Assembly: GCF_051014445.1 (NCBI RefSeq)
Contig: NC_135147.1
Span: 27,122,479-27,186,478 of the forward strand
Origin: Colletes latitarsis
Lineage: Eukaryota; Arthropoda; Insecta; Hymenoptera; Colletidae
Reading direction: 5' to 3'
Length of the DNA: 64,000 nt
Shown here piece by piece: positions 36,966-49,047 of the stretch. The notes below the pieces were generated by a model that had not been told where the DNA came from, did not search any database, and saw only the letters and a program-made list of their open reading frames with translations. The position numbers and the translations under genes were made by a program. The stretch's first letter is position 1. The number at the start of each line of letters is the position of its first letter.

Positions 36966-37912
36966 GTTTATTTTGAAAGTGGCGTAAGTCGATTTTCCAA
37001 AAAAATCCAGTTAGCCACCTTAATAGTTACATTTTTATATGATCTATTCTGAAGCAACTTGTTACTGATATATTTGAAATGATTAAGATTTTGTAACACG
37101 AAAATTTGCTGGTTAATGAAGCGATGAAAGAGTTTATTTTAAAAGTGGCGTATTGAAAATATTATGCAATAAAATTTTATGAGATCCCAAAGTAGCAGTT
37201 GAATTATCAATGTGCAATGAATTTGTTATAAAGACAGAACAGTGCCTGTCCACGGAAAGACAGAAACGCGACTTTTTAAAGACTAAAATTGAGATGAGAT
37301 TTTTGAAAAGCGATCCATATAAATTGTTCTACGAAACGACAACAAACGAGGATGCACCATTGAAAACATTGGATTTACTATCGCAACGTGGAAGCCCGAA
37401 AAACTTTAATAATATCAAGTTGGCACCACTATACAAAAAAAACGAGACCGCTCACAAACCTAAAATACAAGGACTTAATAGATTTATTATATTATATACC
37501 ACCATAGTTATTTTAAATCCCTCCCTTATACACAAACTGGAGAAGACTGAATAATAATTAAAAATTATTTAACAAAGAATTATAGTTGAATATTTTTTTG
37601 ATTTTATAACATAAAAGTGTATACATTTATTTTTATTTCAAGGGAAATTTAGTTCTCCTATGGACTTGTGCTTTCTTGAGAATTGAAAACGTCATTTCCT
37701 TGATTTTGAAAATGGCGTAAGTCCAATCAAAGCCATCGAAAACATATCTCTTAAATAATGTTAATTATGCTAATTGGGATGATAAATTTGACACTCTTAG
37801 AAACCCAAAATCATTATTCTACTATCCGTTACTCATATTTTTAAATTTAATTCAACGCAAAGCCTTCAATATCTCTATTCGAACATAATGGACTTACGTC
37901 ACTTTCAAAATA
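36966..37912 (+). mobile_element. TIR element of about 950 bases with a broken ORF
   Basis: The left end carries TTATTTTGAAAGTGGCGTAAG (36968-36988) and the right end its inverted copy with one mismatch (about 37893-37913). ATGAATC at 36959-36965 and 37913-37919 may be the target duplication. Two further direct copies of the end motif lie inside, at about 37132-37150 and 37702-37720. The interior is AT-rich, unlike the flanks, and holds the damaged ORF at 37210-37554. The superfamily is unknown to me. Confidence 0.65.
37210..37554 (+). pseudogene. Degenerate transposon-associated ORF
   Basis: A 114-residue open frame inside the 37 kb TIR element. The stretch SDPYKLFYETTTNEDAPLKTLDL followed by SQRGSPKNFNNIKLAPLY resembles the C-terminal part of an insect transposon-linked protein family, in which a lysine-rich segment, 'YKTS.NED.P....DL..(K)RGRP' and a following 'LY' are usual, then a DL..L...IPP motif. 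Here that last motif is visible only in another frame (LIDLLYYIPP, near 37470-37500), so a frameshift has broken the reading. The RGRP position reads RGSP. No catalytic residues are visible and it is far shorter than a full transposase. Family resemblance is from memory and approximate. Confidence 0.45.
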
Positions 37913-37919
37913 ATGAATC

Positions 37920-40900
37920 TTACAAATATTAGAAAAGATTTCCAAATTGACGATAAATGTTAATTTGCAAAAATCCAGAACCATTTCGACCATTTCGGTG
38001 GTTCCAGTATTAATTTACATTCGAATTTTGTGAAATGTTCACCGAAATGATTGCGACGACAGGGCAAAGGGAAGCTCGCCTTTACGGTTTCTACATGGCG
38101 CAATGAAGGCATTGTTATTATTATTATTATTATTTTAAAACGAAGGAGCAACTCCCGCGACCATCGTTCACTCTCCCGCGTCGGTTTTTGCTCGCGGCCG
38201 ACCACCGACCGTCATAGTGCTCCGTCGAGCGTTCGAGGTGTGGCCGACTTCTTTTCCTGGCCATCCGTGCTCTCACCGTGCCGCTGACGATCCAGAATGA
38301 AGATACCATGGAAGTCAGGGCAGCCACGGTTCGCGTACTCGCGCCACATCGTCATTAACCACCTTCCTTCGTTAACGTTTCATTACTCGTTTACAAGCAA
38401 TGTTAAACGTTTAACGTTTCCAACCCCCCCGCCCCTCTTCCCCCGCGGTTCATGTTCTTTCAGCGACCGTTCAACGCCACGCTACAGTCCAAAAATATCG
38501 ACGCAACGCTCCGCAAATCCAACTAAATTAACAATTTTGAATATTTAAATTTCCGACGATTTTCACATCTTAAATTTCCCCCCCGGAGCATCTCAAAACG
38601 TGATTCGTTCTTTTTTAAAAAGGCGGTCAATTTCTGCCGGGGATCACGGATGGCATTTCCTTTTCGAGACGAGTTTCGAAAATGGTTATTTTTCGAGATT
38701 GCCGTCTCTATCTGGATAAGAATTTCGCCCATCCCGAGCAGAGACCTCCGGGCGAGGTTCGTCGTCGTCGTCGCGGTCTTCGAATCGCTGAGCCGTGATG
38801 AGGTCGAGTCGAGTTGCCGCACATCCGGCGCGTTCTTGCGTGGAGCTCTCTCGACGCGACGCGACGAACGGACGATCGTGGCCAGGTTTGTTCCCCGTGG
38901 CCGCTGATCCTTGACGAACGAACGAGCGAACGAACCGAACGCACGCCGCGCGAACAACAGCCGGCCGCGTCCTCCGCACCGTTAATCGGGGCCCCGTTCT
39001 AATGGCGTTTGACGCGCACACGGAACTAATGCGCGGCCGGCGAACTTATTCGTAACAGGACATTGCGAGCTAATGAAGTGTACGCCGTTGGAGGAAACGA
39101 GCAAATCGCCCCGGCGTATAATCGAGCGTAATGACCGCCGCGGACGATTTCGGAGAAAGTGGCTCTCGACGGACGCGCGCAACGGGCGCCATCTTGGCTG
39201 TACCGTTGCTGGAAATCGGCTCGAAAAAGGGCTAATAGCGTCGGCTTGGTTTTTGCGCGCCGCTAAGCCACGCGCGGTCGACGGACCTCTGGCACCGCGG
39301 TTTTCTGGAGAAAGTAATGGCCGAGAGCGTGGACGAAGAAACACGTCGCACATAAGTAGATAGATACAGTAATGATTCTCAGAACGGACACCCCTGGACG
39401 TGATTCCGTAACTCGAACGTTTCTATTTTTACCAACCGGGGGTATCCCCCCCCCCCCCGTTCCCCTCGAAACCAGTGAAGCGTGAGCGACGACGAGCTCT
39501 CGGGGTGTCGACGATTTGTATACAAGACAATGGTTTTTTTTTCGCATTCGCTCCCGTTCGTTTTCTTCGGTCGTCGACTACCACAGTCGTCAAATGGTAA
39601 AGGCGATTCCGAGGCTCAAGGATATCTCTGGCTATAAATAGCCGCTTGGTGTCGAATTTCGTCTCTGTCGCGCGAAAGAAACACGAATGCATAGAGTGTT
39701 GTTAACTTCATTTTCGAATGCATCAAGAACGAATGTTCATCTTTCAGGAGGAAGAAGGAATTAAAACGAGTCCAACAGTGGACGCATCGTCCTGATGTTT
39801 TCGCGAATATCGATGTAAAAATATTTATCGGATCGACTACGATTATATCTTTGGAAGTTGAAAAATGTTTGGAAAAAATCAACGTTCTTCCTTCGGGAGG
39901 TTTTCCATTTTGTCGAATTAAATTCTATATGTATTATTCTGGCCATAGCCCCACTCATATAAATTGAAGTTTCCATGAATTGATACGTCTATACGAATAG
40001 AACCCCGATCGTGGTAGACATAAAGATAAATTTTCTTCACGCTCCAGAGAAAATAGATAACTTTGCAAACACCTAAGATGACCAAGAAGCATCTATACTT
40101 TTACGTTTATGCAAAATTTAGCATATTTCTACGTTTATAGATGAATGGGCGAATCAACTATTATTATTATTATTAAGATAGGTTGTATCCAATGGAGTAC
40201 CCTATATATTGTTATTATCGACGCCCCATTGTCTCCACGATCTCACCTATCCGACGATCGCGCGTCTAATCCACGCTAGGGTAAACGTACCAGTAATCGA
40301 CAATGACCCAGTGATCGACGCATCCCACAATTTCAGTTAAATGTTAAGCTCCCAGGGTTGCGTTCGCTGTACCAAAGACGTCCGTCCACGACACGGCATT
40401 TAGTCTGCCAAAAATCCCTGTAAAATTAACGATCGGGTTCGGCAAACTAAGAATTTATTATTCAAACTTCTCCCAAAATATATTCCAGTAAAATTTCGTT
40501 GCTCGCGATCTGGCGAGTTTCTCGTCCGGTCTTTCCGTGTAGATTATCGCCCCCTGGCCTGATCCCCACGCGATCGTCGTTCCCATCGATGCTCTCCGGC
40601 GCCATCCACCGTTCGGCCGCGATTCTCACGATCGCCAGGCGAGCGCCGTTCAAGATAATCGAGGATTTCGCAGCTCTCGTTTCAGCCGTCGGTTCGGCCG
40701 ATCGATTCGGCAATCCCGTCGACATTTTGTCCGCGGTGAAACGCGTGTAGCGGCGGCCACGGCCGGGGGGAGGGGGGCTCTCGGCCATTACAGAGGACGC
40801 GCATAAGACACGATCGTGCTGCGGTAGGGTCATGCCTAATAAACCAGTAGCCGGCAGTTACTGGCACACGTCATTGTCCAGTTGCCCAGTTTCCACGCCG

Positions 40901-41165
40901 ATTTCGAACCGCTGCTCGACAGCGGGAGCCGCGCCTATCGGAAATACGCCGAATAAAGCGCTAACCTTCGACGATCGTTTCGAAACCGCGGCGTAACGGT
41001 CGTCCGGCGATGCCCCCACGCTCGCACGCTGATCGGAACGGCCCTCGCGAGCCCAGAATTCATTTTTCTTCCACGATAGACTCCTCTCTCGGTTCCAACA
41101 AATAATACAGCCGTTTCGAGAAAATTAATTTCAAGCATTATTTAGCGAATGACCACGCGTCTTTC
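37920..41165. other. Gene-free stretch with simple repeats
   Basis: Contains (TTA)n at 38114-38135, a GAACGAACG-rich patch near 38917-38940, a C run at 39450-39459 and (TTA)n at about 40161-40174. A YY1/Pho-like GCCATCTTG lies at 39188-39196. The minus-strand frame at 40462-40833 contains a kinase-like octapeptide that I judge to be chance. No exon is supported. Confidence 0.4.
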
Positions 41166-41489
41166 TTATCGTTGATGAGGCCAGGAAACGAAATAATAAA
41201 CTTAGACACAATTAACGAACAAGGTAGAAATTTATACAGGGTTTTCGGCGAAATTGAAACTTTTCAAATCATTTTCGAAAAAATATTTTCTGATGCAGGA
41301 GTCAATTGCGATCATTTTTGGTCAACAGACATACTCCCGAAATCCTACACATTTTCGAGAAAAAAATTCGAATAGGTAGACATATTGTCGCAACGAAACA
41401 TTCGCGATGTGCTCGAACATTCTCAGCAGGCGATGACTGGACATCTATCCAATGCCTGAGAAGTAAGCTCGTCCATTTTTCTAACACTT
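41166..41489 (-). repeat. Dispersed repeat X, copy 2, interrupted by a satellite fragment
   Basis: Reverse-complement match to 6702-6903. The two conserved blocks lie at about 41166-41233 and 41412-41489, with satellite fragment E7 between them. In the 6.7 kb copy the space between the blocks has different, non-satellite sequence, and the satellite array lies outside the repeat instead. Confidence 0.6.
41235..41388 (-). mobile_element. Satellite element fragment E7, about one unit
   Basis: Starts TACAGGGTTTTCGGCG, which fuses the first seven terminal bases directly to the inner unit sequence, so the long terminus has been deleted. One reverse-oriented unit of the GCAGGAGTCAATTGCGATC type follows, and the fragment ends in ATTCGAATAGGTAGACATAT. 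TA precedes it. Confidence 0.7.
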
Positions 41490-42736
41490 ATAATGTTTTA
41501 AAAACTGATTCGAAAGGAAAAATCGAGTTCGTGGCACTGACTCGCGAGGCCCTCGCCCTCGTCGGTTGTTTTACAAGCTCGTCCCAATTCCTCGTGGAAT
41601 TCGGCCCCCCAACAAGTTCAAGAACTCGATTCCCGTGCTGCAGTTACCCTCTCGCAACTCGACTCTGACTCTGAAACTCCAATTGAATCTGCAACCTTTC
41701 GATAAGTTTGACCTCTGCCGCCGCGATCCGTTTTTACGGCTGGCAACGACGCCGATTTTACAGTTCGCGAACGCTGCCCGAATAAACGTTCCGCTGATAT
41801 CGTCCACGCGAACGTTTCCACCGAGATTATCGTCGATACAGCGTCGAGATATTCGTTCCGCAAGCGTGATATTATTAAAATACTTTTTTTTTAAATTAAC
41901 GATCCCCGCCCGTGAAGCTATCCGGTAGTTTCGCGCGAGGAAATAATTAAAAGAAGAACGTTAAAAATTTAGTGATTCCTCGTTTGATTTTCTCGCTCTC
42001 GTGAATAAGTAATAGACTGCAGTGTGATTCAACGGGGAACGTGAATGCACGTCAGTCTGGAAGAACGGAAGCCCGTTAATCCTTTGGACGAACAACAGGA
42101 AGCACAAGAAACACCGTCGTTAAATACGACGCGGCGTAGAAGCGACGGGCACGGGGAATCTCAGCGGGTAGAGGGACGTTGGGAAAAATAACGTTCGTTT
42201 AATAACGCGATACCAGGCGCGGCGGTAAAATCGGCGGAAAGGTGGTTATCGCGGCAAGAAACGAGGGTACTCGAAGCTGCTTTGCATAGGTATGTCGCCC
42301 CGCGACTAGGATTCGTAAGACGCATAAATTTCGCGAGCGACGCTCACGATCCCACGATTCACGAGCGTTGCGCCGGCGGCCCCCGCGCCCCGCGCCGCTG
42401 GGGAATTTTCATTAAGGCTGATTTCGTTCAGAGCGGTCCCGCGACTTACGGACGTACGCGAAAAAAGCCCCGATCGAAACGTAATTTTACTATCGGCACC
42501 GGTCGATAACAGAACACCTGTTTTTCTGTACGTCCTCGCCTTGCGACCCCTTTCCCTGCGAGAAGGAATTATCAACGATCAGCAGTTTTGCGAAATTTAT
42601 CGACACCATAAATTACGTCCTCGTGCCCAGGGCAATTTCGCCAACGTATTCATTGCGAGGCCAACTAATACAATTTACAATATTAATCGATGAACGTTTT
42701 ACAAACACGCTTAGAAAATGACCTAGTCTTTTGTAA
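41490..42736. other. Gene-free stretch
   Basis: Unique-looking DNA of mixed composition; frames at 41306-41928 partly read through satellite sequence and are not genes. Confidence 0.45.
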
Positions 42737-43238
42737 TACAGGGTGTTCAGTCAACCCTAGGAAAAATTTTAAAAATAAGACGAAAATCAAGAATACCAAT
42801 TTCTTGATGGAGGCTTCGTTAAAAAGTTATTAACGTTTCAAGTTCCGACCGTACTGAATTTTTTTTAGGAACTGGGTAAGATTTCGAGGTTAGGGCTATT
42901 CACCAAAAATTATTATAATTGATCCCCACAATCGAAAATAATTTTTCCAGAATGATTTGAAATTTTTTTTTCCCCGTCGACAAATTTCACACCTTCTCGA
43001 ATTTTTTTTTAGAAAGTGGGTAGGATTTCGAGGGTATGTGTAATGACCAAAAATGATTGTAATTGACCCCCGCAACCGAAAATATTTTTTCCAGAACGAT
43101 TTGAAACTTTTGAATTTAATTGTTAATAACTATTTAACGAAGCCTCCATCAAGAAATTGGTATTCTTGATTTTCGTCTTATTTTGGCCTCTAGAATCCCC
43201 CATTAAAATTTTTCCCAGAGGTGGCCGAACACCCTGTA
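42737..43238 (+). mobile_element. Satellite-bearing TIR element, copy E8, two units
   Basis: Left terminus TACAGGGTGTTCAGTCAACC, internally shortened where GGGGATTCTAGAGGCC should be. The right terminus is complete, ending GCCGAACACCCTGTA followed by TA. About two units lie between. Both inner boundary motifs (GTTATTAACGTTT and TTGTTAATAAC) are intact. Confidence 0.85.
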
Positions 43239-43851
43239 TATTCCGAACCAATGCTTTGATCCCTGAGGTTCCTTATGGCGATCGCTATGTACACGCCCTA
43301 TATCGTACAATTTCTCTCGAATCTTCGTCACGTTCTTCGATTCGGTCGCTACCACCTCCGAAGGTTACACGCGAGGCCTCGACGACGACGACGACCGAAA
43401 CACCGCGTCGGATTTTGAACTTGGCTCGAGTAGAGATTCGTTCCGCGGCACGTGTTTCGCAAGAGGTTCGTTCCCGCGCCTCGTGGAATTTCGTCGGCCA
43501 ACCGCGGACCGTGTTCTCGTGACGTGGTTGCGAAACAGGAAGCCTGAATTTCGATAATCTCCGCGCCTTCTTTCTTCTTTTTTTTTTTTTTTCTTCTCTC
43601 CTTTGGCTTCGAGCGCCTCGGGTTCGGTGAAAATGGATCTCGCGTCGCGAACGAACGGTCCCTTTCACCTCGCGGAATTCGGTTTCGATCGAGACCAAAC
43701 GCGTCGATTTTTCGAACCATTTCCTCCTTTATGGTGGTCTTCGGGTCTGTTTCGATGAAAAATTGACTTTTCTATTAACACGTAGAACAGCGAGCAAATT
43801 TTCTATGCCTTTTGATTCGCGTCGTGTGTCTCTCAGACTGTCAGGTCACGA
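43239..43851. other. GC-rich gap between two satellite elements
   Basis: No supported gene. Contains a T run at 43578-43592. The frames open on the minus strand are Arg/Lys/Ser-rich and unrecognised. Confidence 0.45.
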
Positions 43852-44656
43852 TTTGAGAAGTTTTAATTTCGCTGAGAAAGTTCACTACCGATTCGAATTT
43901 TTTTCTCGAAAGTGCGTAGGATTTCGGGGTTATGTCTGTTGACCAAAAATGATTGCAATTGACTCCTGCATCAGAAAATATTTTTTCCAAAATGATTTGA
44001 AAAGTTTTAAATTCGCCGAAAAATTTATCTACCTATTCGAATTTTTTTCTCGAAAATACGTAGGATTTCGGGGGTATGTCTAATGACCAAAAATGATCGC
44101 AATTGACTCCTGCATCAGAAAATATTTTTTCCAAAATGATTTGAAATGTTTCAATTTCGCCGAAAAATATGTCTACCTATTCGAATTTTTTTCTCGAAAA
44201 TGCGTAGGATTTCGGGGGTATGTCTGTTGACCAAAAATGATCGCAATTGACTTCTGCATCAGAAAATATTTTTTCCAAAATGATTTGAACAGTTTTAATT
44301 TCACCGAAAAATATGTCTATCTATTCGAATTTTTTTCTCGAAAATGCGTAGGATTTCGGGGGTATGTCTGTTGACCAAAAATGATCGCAATTGACTCCTG
44401 CATCAGAAAATATTTTTTCCAAAATGATTTGAAATGTTTCAATTTCGCCGAAAAATATGTCTACCTATTCGAATTTTTTTCTCGAAAATGCGTAGGATTT
44501 CGGGGGTATGTCTAATGACCAAAAATGATCGCAATTGACTCCTGCATCAGAAAATATTTTTTCCAAAATGATTTGAAATGTTTCAATTTCGCCGAAAAAT
44601 ATGTCTACCTATTCGAATTTTTTTCTCGAAAATACGTAGGATTTTGGGAGTATGTC
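43852..44656 (+). repeat. 144-base tandem array without termini (E9)
   Basis: Anchors at 43894, 44038, 44182, 44326, 44470 and 44614 give five spacings of exactly 144 bases. Units carry GCAATTGACTCCTGCATCAG, a third sequence variant related to subfamily A. Two alternating types recur (TCTAATGACC and TCTGTTGACC). Neither terminal inverted repeat is present; the array stops mid-unit at 44656. The array is highly uniform, so it was amplified or homogenised recently. Confidence 0.95.
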
Positions 44657-46281
44657 AATATTTAAACGTTATTTGGAAGCCTGATAGTACTAGGGTTTGT
44701 TTGTAGTAAAAGTTTCAACAAAATTTCATTTGTTTAAAAATTATTTTTTTGGAATAATTCTAATACCAAGATAGTCACATTCGTAGAGATTAGGAATCTT
44801 TTCTTAGTTTTCTGTCACGTGGTGATCTTGACATCGTTTTTATCGACGCCCACCTTCTTTTTTTTGTTGTTGGGGACTACCACTCGACGTCCTCTATAAT
44901 TAATTTCTTCCAGATACTTTTATATTCTGACGATACGTATATTTATAGCTTAAACGTTAATAAATCACGATGACAACTTTGAATTTCGCGCGACGCCTTG
45001 TTTTCAAAATACACGTTCCTCATTTTATCACTCAACAAACCAGATCTCGGCCTTAAAAGGGATTCTGGTTTGCCGTCTCAAAAAATCGTTTCTTTTTTGT
45101 GTTTGTCGGAAACCGGTAATCCTGAAAATATGCTGTTCGAACCGTGCACAGAACTATGGCAAAATAACGAAGACATAAATATTTTACGTAACTGGTTCGC
45201 ATTAGAAATTAGACATCGTATTTTCGGAAATAGCGTCATTGTGCCATGTTGTATTATTACATCCTTAAACACAACTATATTTGCCAGCACGATACGTTAA
45301 ACACTACATGGCTGTGATTACAAATTATCTATTAGCAAACCAATGTTAACTTCGATGTTAGCTGCGCCCGGGGGCAGCCATTGTAGAAATTGAAAATTTC
45401 AAATTTGTCCGAAAACCGTATTTTTTTATACCGAAAAAATGCAAGTCAAATCGTTAAAGTCACCCACTGAAATATTTGCTAATAAATAAATATATATGGT
45501 CACAAAAAAATTCATAGAGTTTCTTGAGGCACGTATAAATATGGCTGGAAAATTTTATATTTTTACGTTTACTTGTTTTCTCGAAAAAAATTTTTAAAAA
45601 TTTCAAACTGATATCCCCCGTCCCCTTAACCGATCCCTCGAGTTTTCTGCGCTCTCTTGCCTCGAATAATCGTTCTTTGCGACGTTCGGTCTGTCATTCG
45701 CCGAATTTGCATAACAGTTGCTGTAACGTGCTCTCGAATTCGCTCGCCCTTGCTCGATCCGCTCTCTCATTCATTATGGAGAGATCATTGGCGCGTGCGT
45801 GCTCGACGGGCACCAGACTACGATTGATCGGTAGCCATATCTTTTTTGCGTGCGACTCGATCGAATTCCGAAACCCAAAACGGAGATTTCGAACGAAGTT
45901 ACCTTTTAAGACGCCTTAAAAGGACACAGGTCCCCCCCAAGTTTTAAACGGGACGCCGTAACTTCTACCAAAATATTACTTCGATAGTGTAAACTATTCC
46001 GCTGTTAGTGGACCAATTAATACAACACGGTTCATCGTTTAGGATTCATATTGATATTCGCAGTTTCGAAATTCAAATTTGTATTGAATCGTGTGTGCAT
46101 CGCGTTGCAACGCGAGAGGGGGACATCGAGCAACGCGATGCAAATTATAATAATATCAGTAACCATCTGACAATTTAGCCCATCAGAGACGGTGGCAAGG
46201 CGATGGCGTCCGAACCGTTTAATCCACCGTAGATACGGGACGATTTATTTTGCATGTACCATTTTCTTCGTATCTCTTTCT
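44657..46281. other. AT-rich stretch, probably the remnant of a TTAA element
   Basis: Long A/T runs and no supported gene. GATATCCCCCGTCCCC followed by TTAA at 45626-45629 looks like the right end of a TTAA-targeting element, but no inverted partner lies to the left, so it would be truncated. A 100-codon frame at 44998-45300 lacks an ATG start and has no recognisable domain. Confidence 0.4.
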
Positions 46282-46345
46282 CTCTCGTACTGTTACAGTT
46301 TGTTCAATGTCTCGGGCGGAGGGCTAGCCTGGTTTTGAGATCAGT

Positions 46346-46648
46346 ATGGCATCGATTCTCAAGCCGTTCGCACGAGATATATTTCTTTTGCCGTTCCGCG
46401 AGTTCGTTTCCTCCACGTATAAAGTGCTGTTTTCGCTGAGAACGAATAAGCGATCGCTCGAGATCGACGATTCTAACGGCTATACCAGTGAATCGACACG
46501 TATCGAAATCTTTTCAGATTTATCGCGTATAGAAACGGACGAGGAATCGCTAGTTGATTTCGAATTGAATTACAAGCTCTTCCCGAGACCGACAGGAATA
46601 ATTTTTCTATACGCACACGCTTTTCTTGCTTTCAAAATCACGATTTAG
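46346..46648 (+). CDS. Hypothetical 100-residue ORF
   Basis: Starts with an ATG 63 bases after a good 3' splice-site match (TCTCTTTCTCTCTCGTAC, then TGTTACAG ending at about 46292), so it could open a coding exon. The translation is more protein-like than most frames here: an N-terminal hydrophobic stretch (FARDIFLLPF), a central acidic segment (SRIETDEESLVDFELNY) and a hydrophobic tail (IIFLYAHAFLAF, residues about 84-95). I recognise no domain. There is no independent support for transcription, and a chance frame remains likely. Confidence 0.25.
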   Translation: MASILKPFARDIFLLPFREFVSSTYKVLFSLRTNKRSLEIDDSNGYTSESTRIEIFSDLSRIETDEESLVDFELNYKLFPRPTGIIFLYAHAFLAFKITI

Positions 46649-46890
46649 GGATAGGCACGAAAATCTTATACGCCATAAGTAATCACGCAAATATCGATTT
46701 GTGAAAAAATTATAGATCTAAGAATCCATCGAGAAAATCGAAAATCGTATTAAAAATGATTCCTAATCGATCTGTACCAAGAAAGTTTAACGATGTCTCG
46801 CGAGTCCAGTTGAAATTCAAATAATGGTTAATACGTTAATACGTATAAATCATTTCATAGTAATTTTATTGTACCTTTAATAATCTAATA

Positions 46891-48276
46891 TACAGGATGT
46901 TCGGCCACCACTGGGAAAAATTTTAATGGGGGATTCTAGAGCTCAAAATAAGACGAAAATCAAGAATACCAATTTCTTGATGGAGGCTTCGTTAAATAGT
47001 TATTAACAATTAAATTTAAAAGTTTCAAATCGTTCTGGAAAAAATATTTTCGGTTGCGGGGGTCAATTGCGATCATTTTTGATCATTACACATACCCTCG
47101 AATTCCTACGCATTTTCGAGAAAAAAATTTGAATAGGTAGACAAATTTTTCGGCGAAATTAAAACTTTTCAAATCATTTTGGAAAAAATATTTTCTGATG
47201 CGCGGGTCAATTGCGATCATTTTTGGTGAATAGACATACCCCCGAAATCCTACGCATTTTCGAGAAAAAAAATCGAATAGGTAGACAACTTATACAGCGA
47301 AATTAAAACTTTTGAAATCATTTTGGAAAAAATATTTTCTGATGCGCGGGTCAATTGCGATCATTTTTGGTGAATAGACATACCCCCGAAATTCTACGCA
47401 TTTTCGAGAAAAAAAATCGAATAGGTAGACCAATTTTTCAGCAAAATTAAAACGTTTCAAATCATTTTCGAAAAAATATTTTCTGATGCGCGGGTCTATT
47501 GCGATCATTTTTGGTCAACAGACATACCCCCGAAATCCTACGCATTTTCGAGAAAAAAAATCGAATAGGTAGACAACTTATACAGCGAAATTAAAACTTT
47601 TCAAATCATTTTGGAAAAAATATTTTCTGATGCGCGGGTCAATTGTAATCATTTTTGGTCAACAGACATACCCCCGAAATTCTATGCATTTTCGAGAAAA
47701 AAAATCGAATAGGTAGACAACTTATACAGCGAAATTAAAACTTTTCAAATCATTTTGGAAAAAATATTTTCTGATGCGCGGGTCAATTGTAATCATTTTT
47801 GGTGAATACACATACCCCCGAAATTCTACGCACTTTCGAGAAAAAAAATCGAATAGGTAGACAACTTATTCAGCGAAATTAAAACTTTTGAAATCATTTT
47901 GGAAAAAATATTTTCTGATGCGCGGGTCAATTGTAATCATTTTTGGTCAACAGACATACCCCCGAAATCCTACGCATTTTCGAGAAAAAAATTCGAATAG
48001 GTAGACATATTTTTCGGCGAAATTGAAACATTTCGTATCATTTTCGAAAAAATATTTTCTGATTCGCGGGTCAATTACAATCATTTTTGGTGAATAGACA
48101 TACCCCCGAAATCTTACGCATTTTCGAGAAAAAAATTCAGAACTGGCTGAACTTTAAACGTTAATAACTTTTTAACAAAGCCTCCATCAAGAAATTTGTA
48201 TTCTTGATTTTCGTCTTATTTTGGCCTCTAGAATGCCCCATTAAAATTTTTTCCGAGGGTGGCCGAACACCCTGTA
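46891..48276 (-). mobile_element. Satellite-bearing TIR element, copy E10, intact and long
   Basis: Left terminus 46891-47007 (TACAGGATGTTCGGCC to GTTATTAAC) and right terminus 48160-48276 (GTTAATAAC to GCCGAACACCCTGTA), each 117 bases, with TA on both sides. Relative to E2 the interior is inverted: the AATTAAATTTAAAAGTTTC boundary lies at the left. This is the best-preserved copy and the best source for a family consensus. No protein is encoded. Confidence 0.9.
47060..48130 (-). repeat. 144-base tandem array in E10, about 7.5 units
   Basis: The reverse anchor CGAGAAAAAA starts at 47117, 47261, 47405, 47549, 47693, 47837, 47981 and 48125: seven spacings of exactly 144 bases. Units carry GATGCGCGGGTCAATTG, a further variant. 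The first and last units differ most from the rest, as expected if array ends escape homogenisation. Confidence 0.95.
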
Positions 48277-49047
48277 TAAAGTATGCTTCGTGTGTCGAAA
48301 AGGGAGGGAAATCGGCGTGGACGTCGGCCTCGAAAGAAGGTCCCCGAAGACTCGAATTCCGGATCGGCGTTACGTCGCGACGCGGCCGCCAGGATCCCGC
48401 GAACTCGCGCCACTTTCCAGCAATTATCGAAGCAACGGAGCCTCTCTCGGCGCGGATCCCACACCGGCTTCAATTTGTAGGCTGGCATTAATTCAATTGC
48501 CCCGGCGACAGTTACCAAGGTGGTATACGTGTGGGCGTTTTATCGCCTCGACGGTTATACGCGTCCGACGTTCGCCTATCTCCGTCCCGCTTCGAACCGT
48601 TCCTCCGTCTCTGTTCCCGCGTCGACACACGATAGTCGTTCCGCGTTCCAAGCCGCGAGGTGCTCCTCGGCCACGGTGATTCAACGGAAAGCGAAAAATC
48701 GTCGGGCGTTCCTTCGGTTTCGAACCACCGCGCCGCGCGTAACGAATAATTCCGCACAAGATTGCGAAAGTACCTCGACACTTATATTTTGCATCGATTA
48801 TCAACCGAAACGGTCGTCACGAACAATTTTGTAGCGATAAAAAGCCAAGTGTATTGCTCGTAGTAGCCACCGCAATTGTTATTACTCTTACAGAACAAGC
48901 ACATTTCTTAATTAGCGTGCGACTGAAGAGTACTGAAACTGTTGGCGCTTTTAATCGGTCTGATATATCAGCAATTTGTTCACTGCTAACTTTTTGGCAA
49001 AATCCGTAACGTAGAATATAAGTTTCGAGTGTTACGCAATTACACTA
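48277..49047. other. Gene-free gap between two satellite elements
   Basis: GC-rich to 48.8 kb, then AT-rich. Several frames are open on both strands; none is recognised. Confidence 0.45.

Noticed and set aside
39751..39798. Plus-strand terminal exon after TTCATCTTTCAG
   Set aside because: The frame closes after 15 codons and no upstream exon was found.
40462..40833. Minus-strand frame containing RWMAPESI, like subdomain VIII of receptor tyrosine kinases
   Set aside because: No DFG motif, catalytic loop or other kinase block in the frame, and the downstream residues do not fit. The octapeptide alone is most likely chance.
48713..48735. tRNA B-box-like GGTTCGAAACC on the minus strand
   Set aside because: The bases around it do not form a T-arm stem and no A box or acceptor stem is present.
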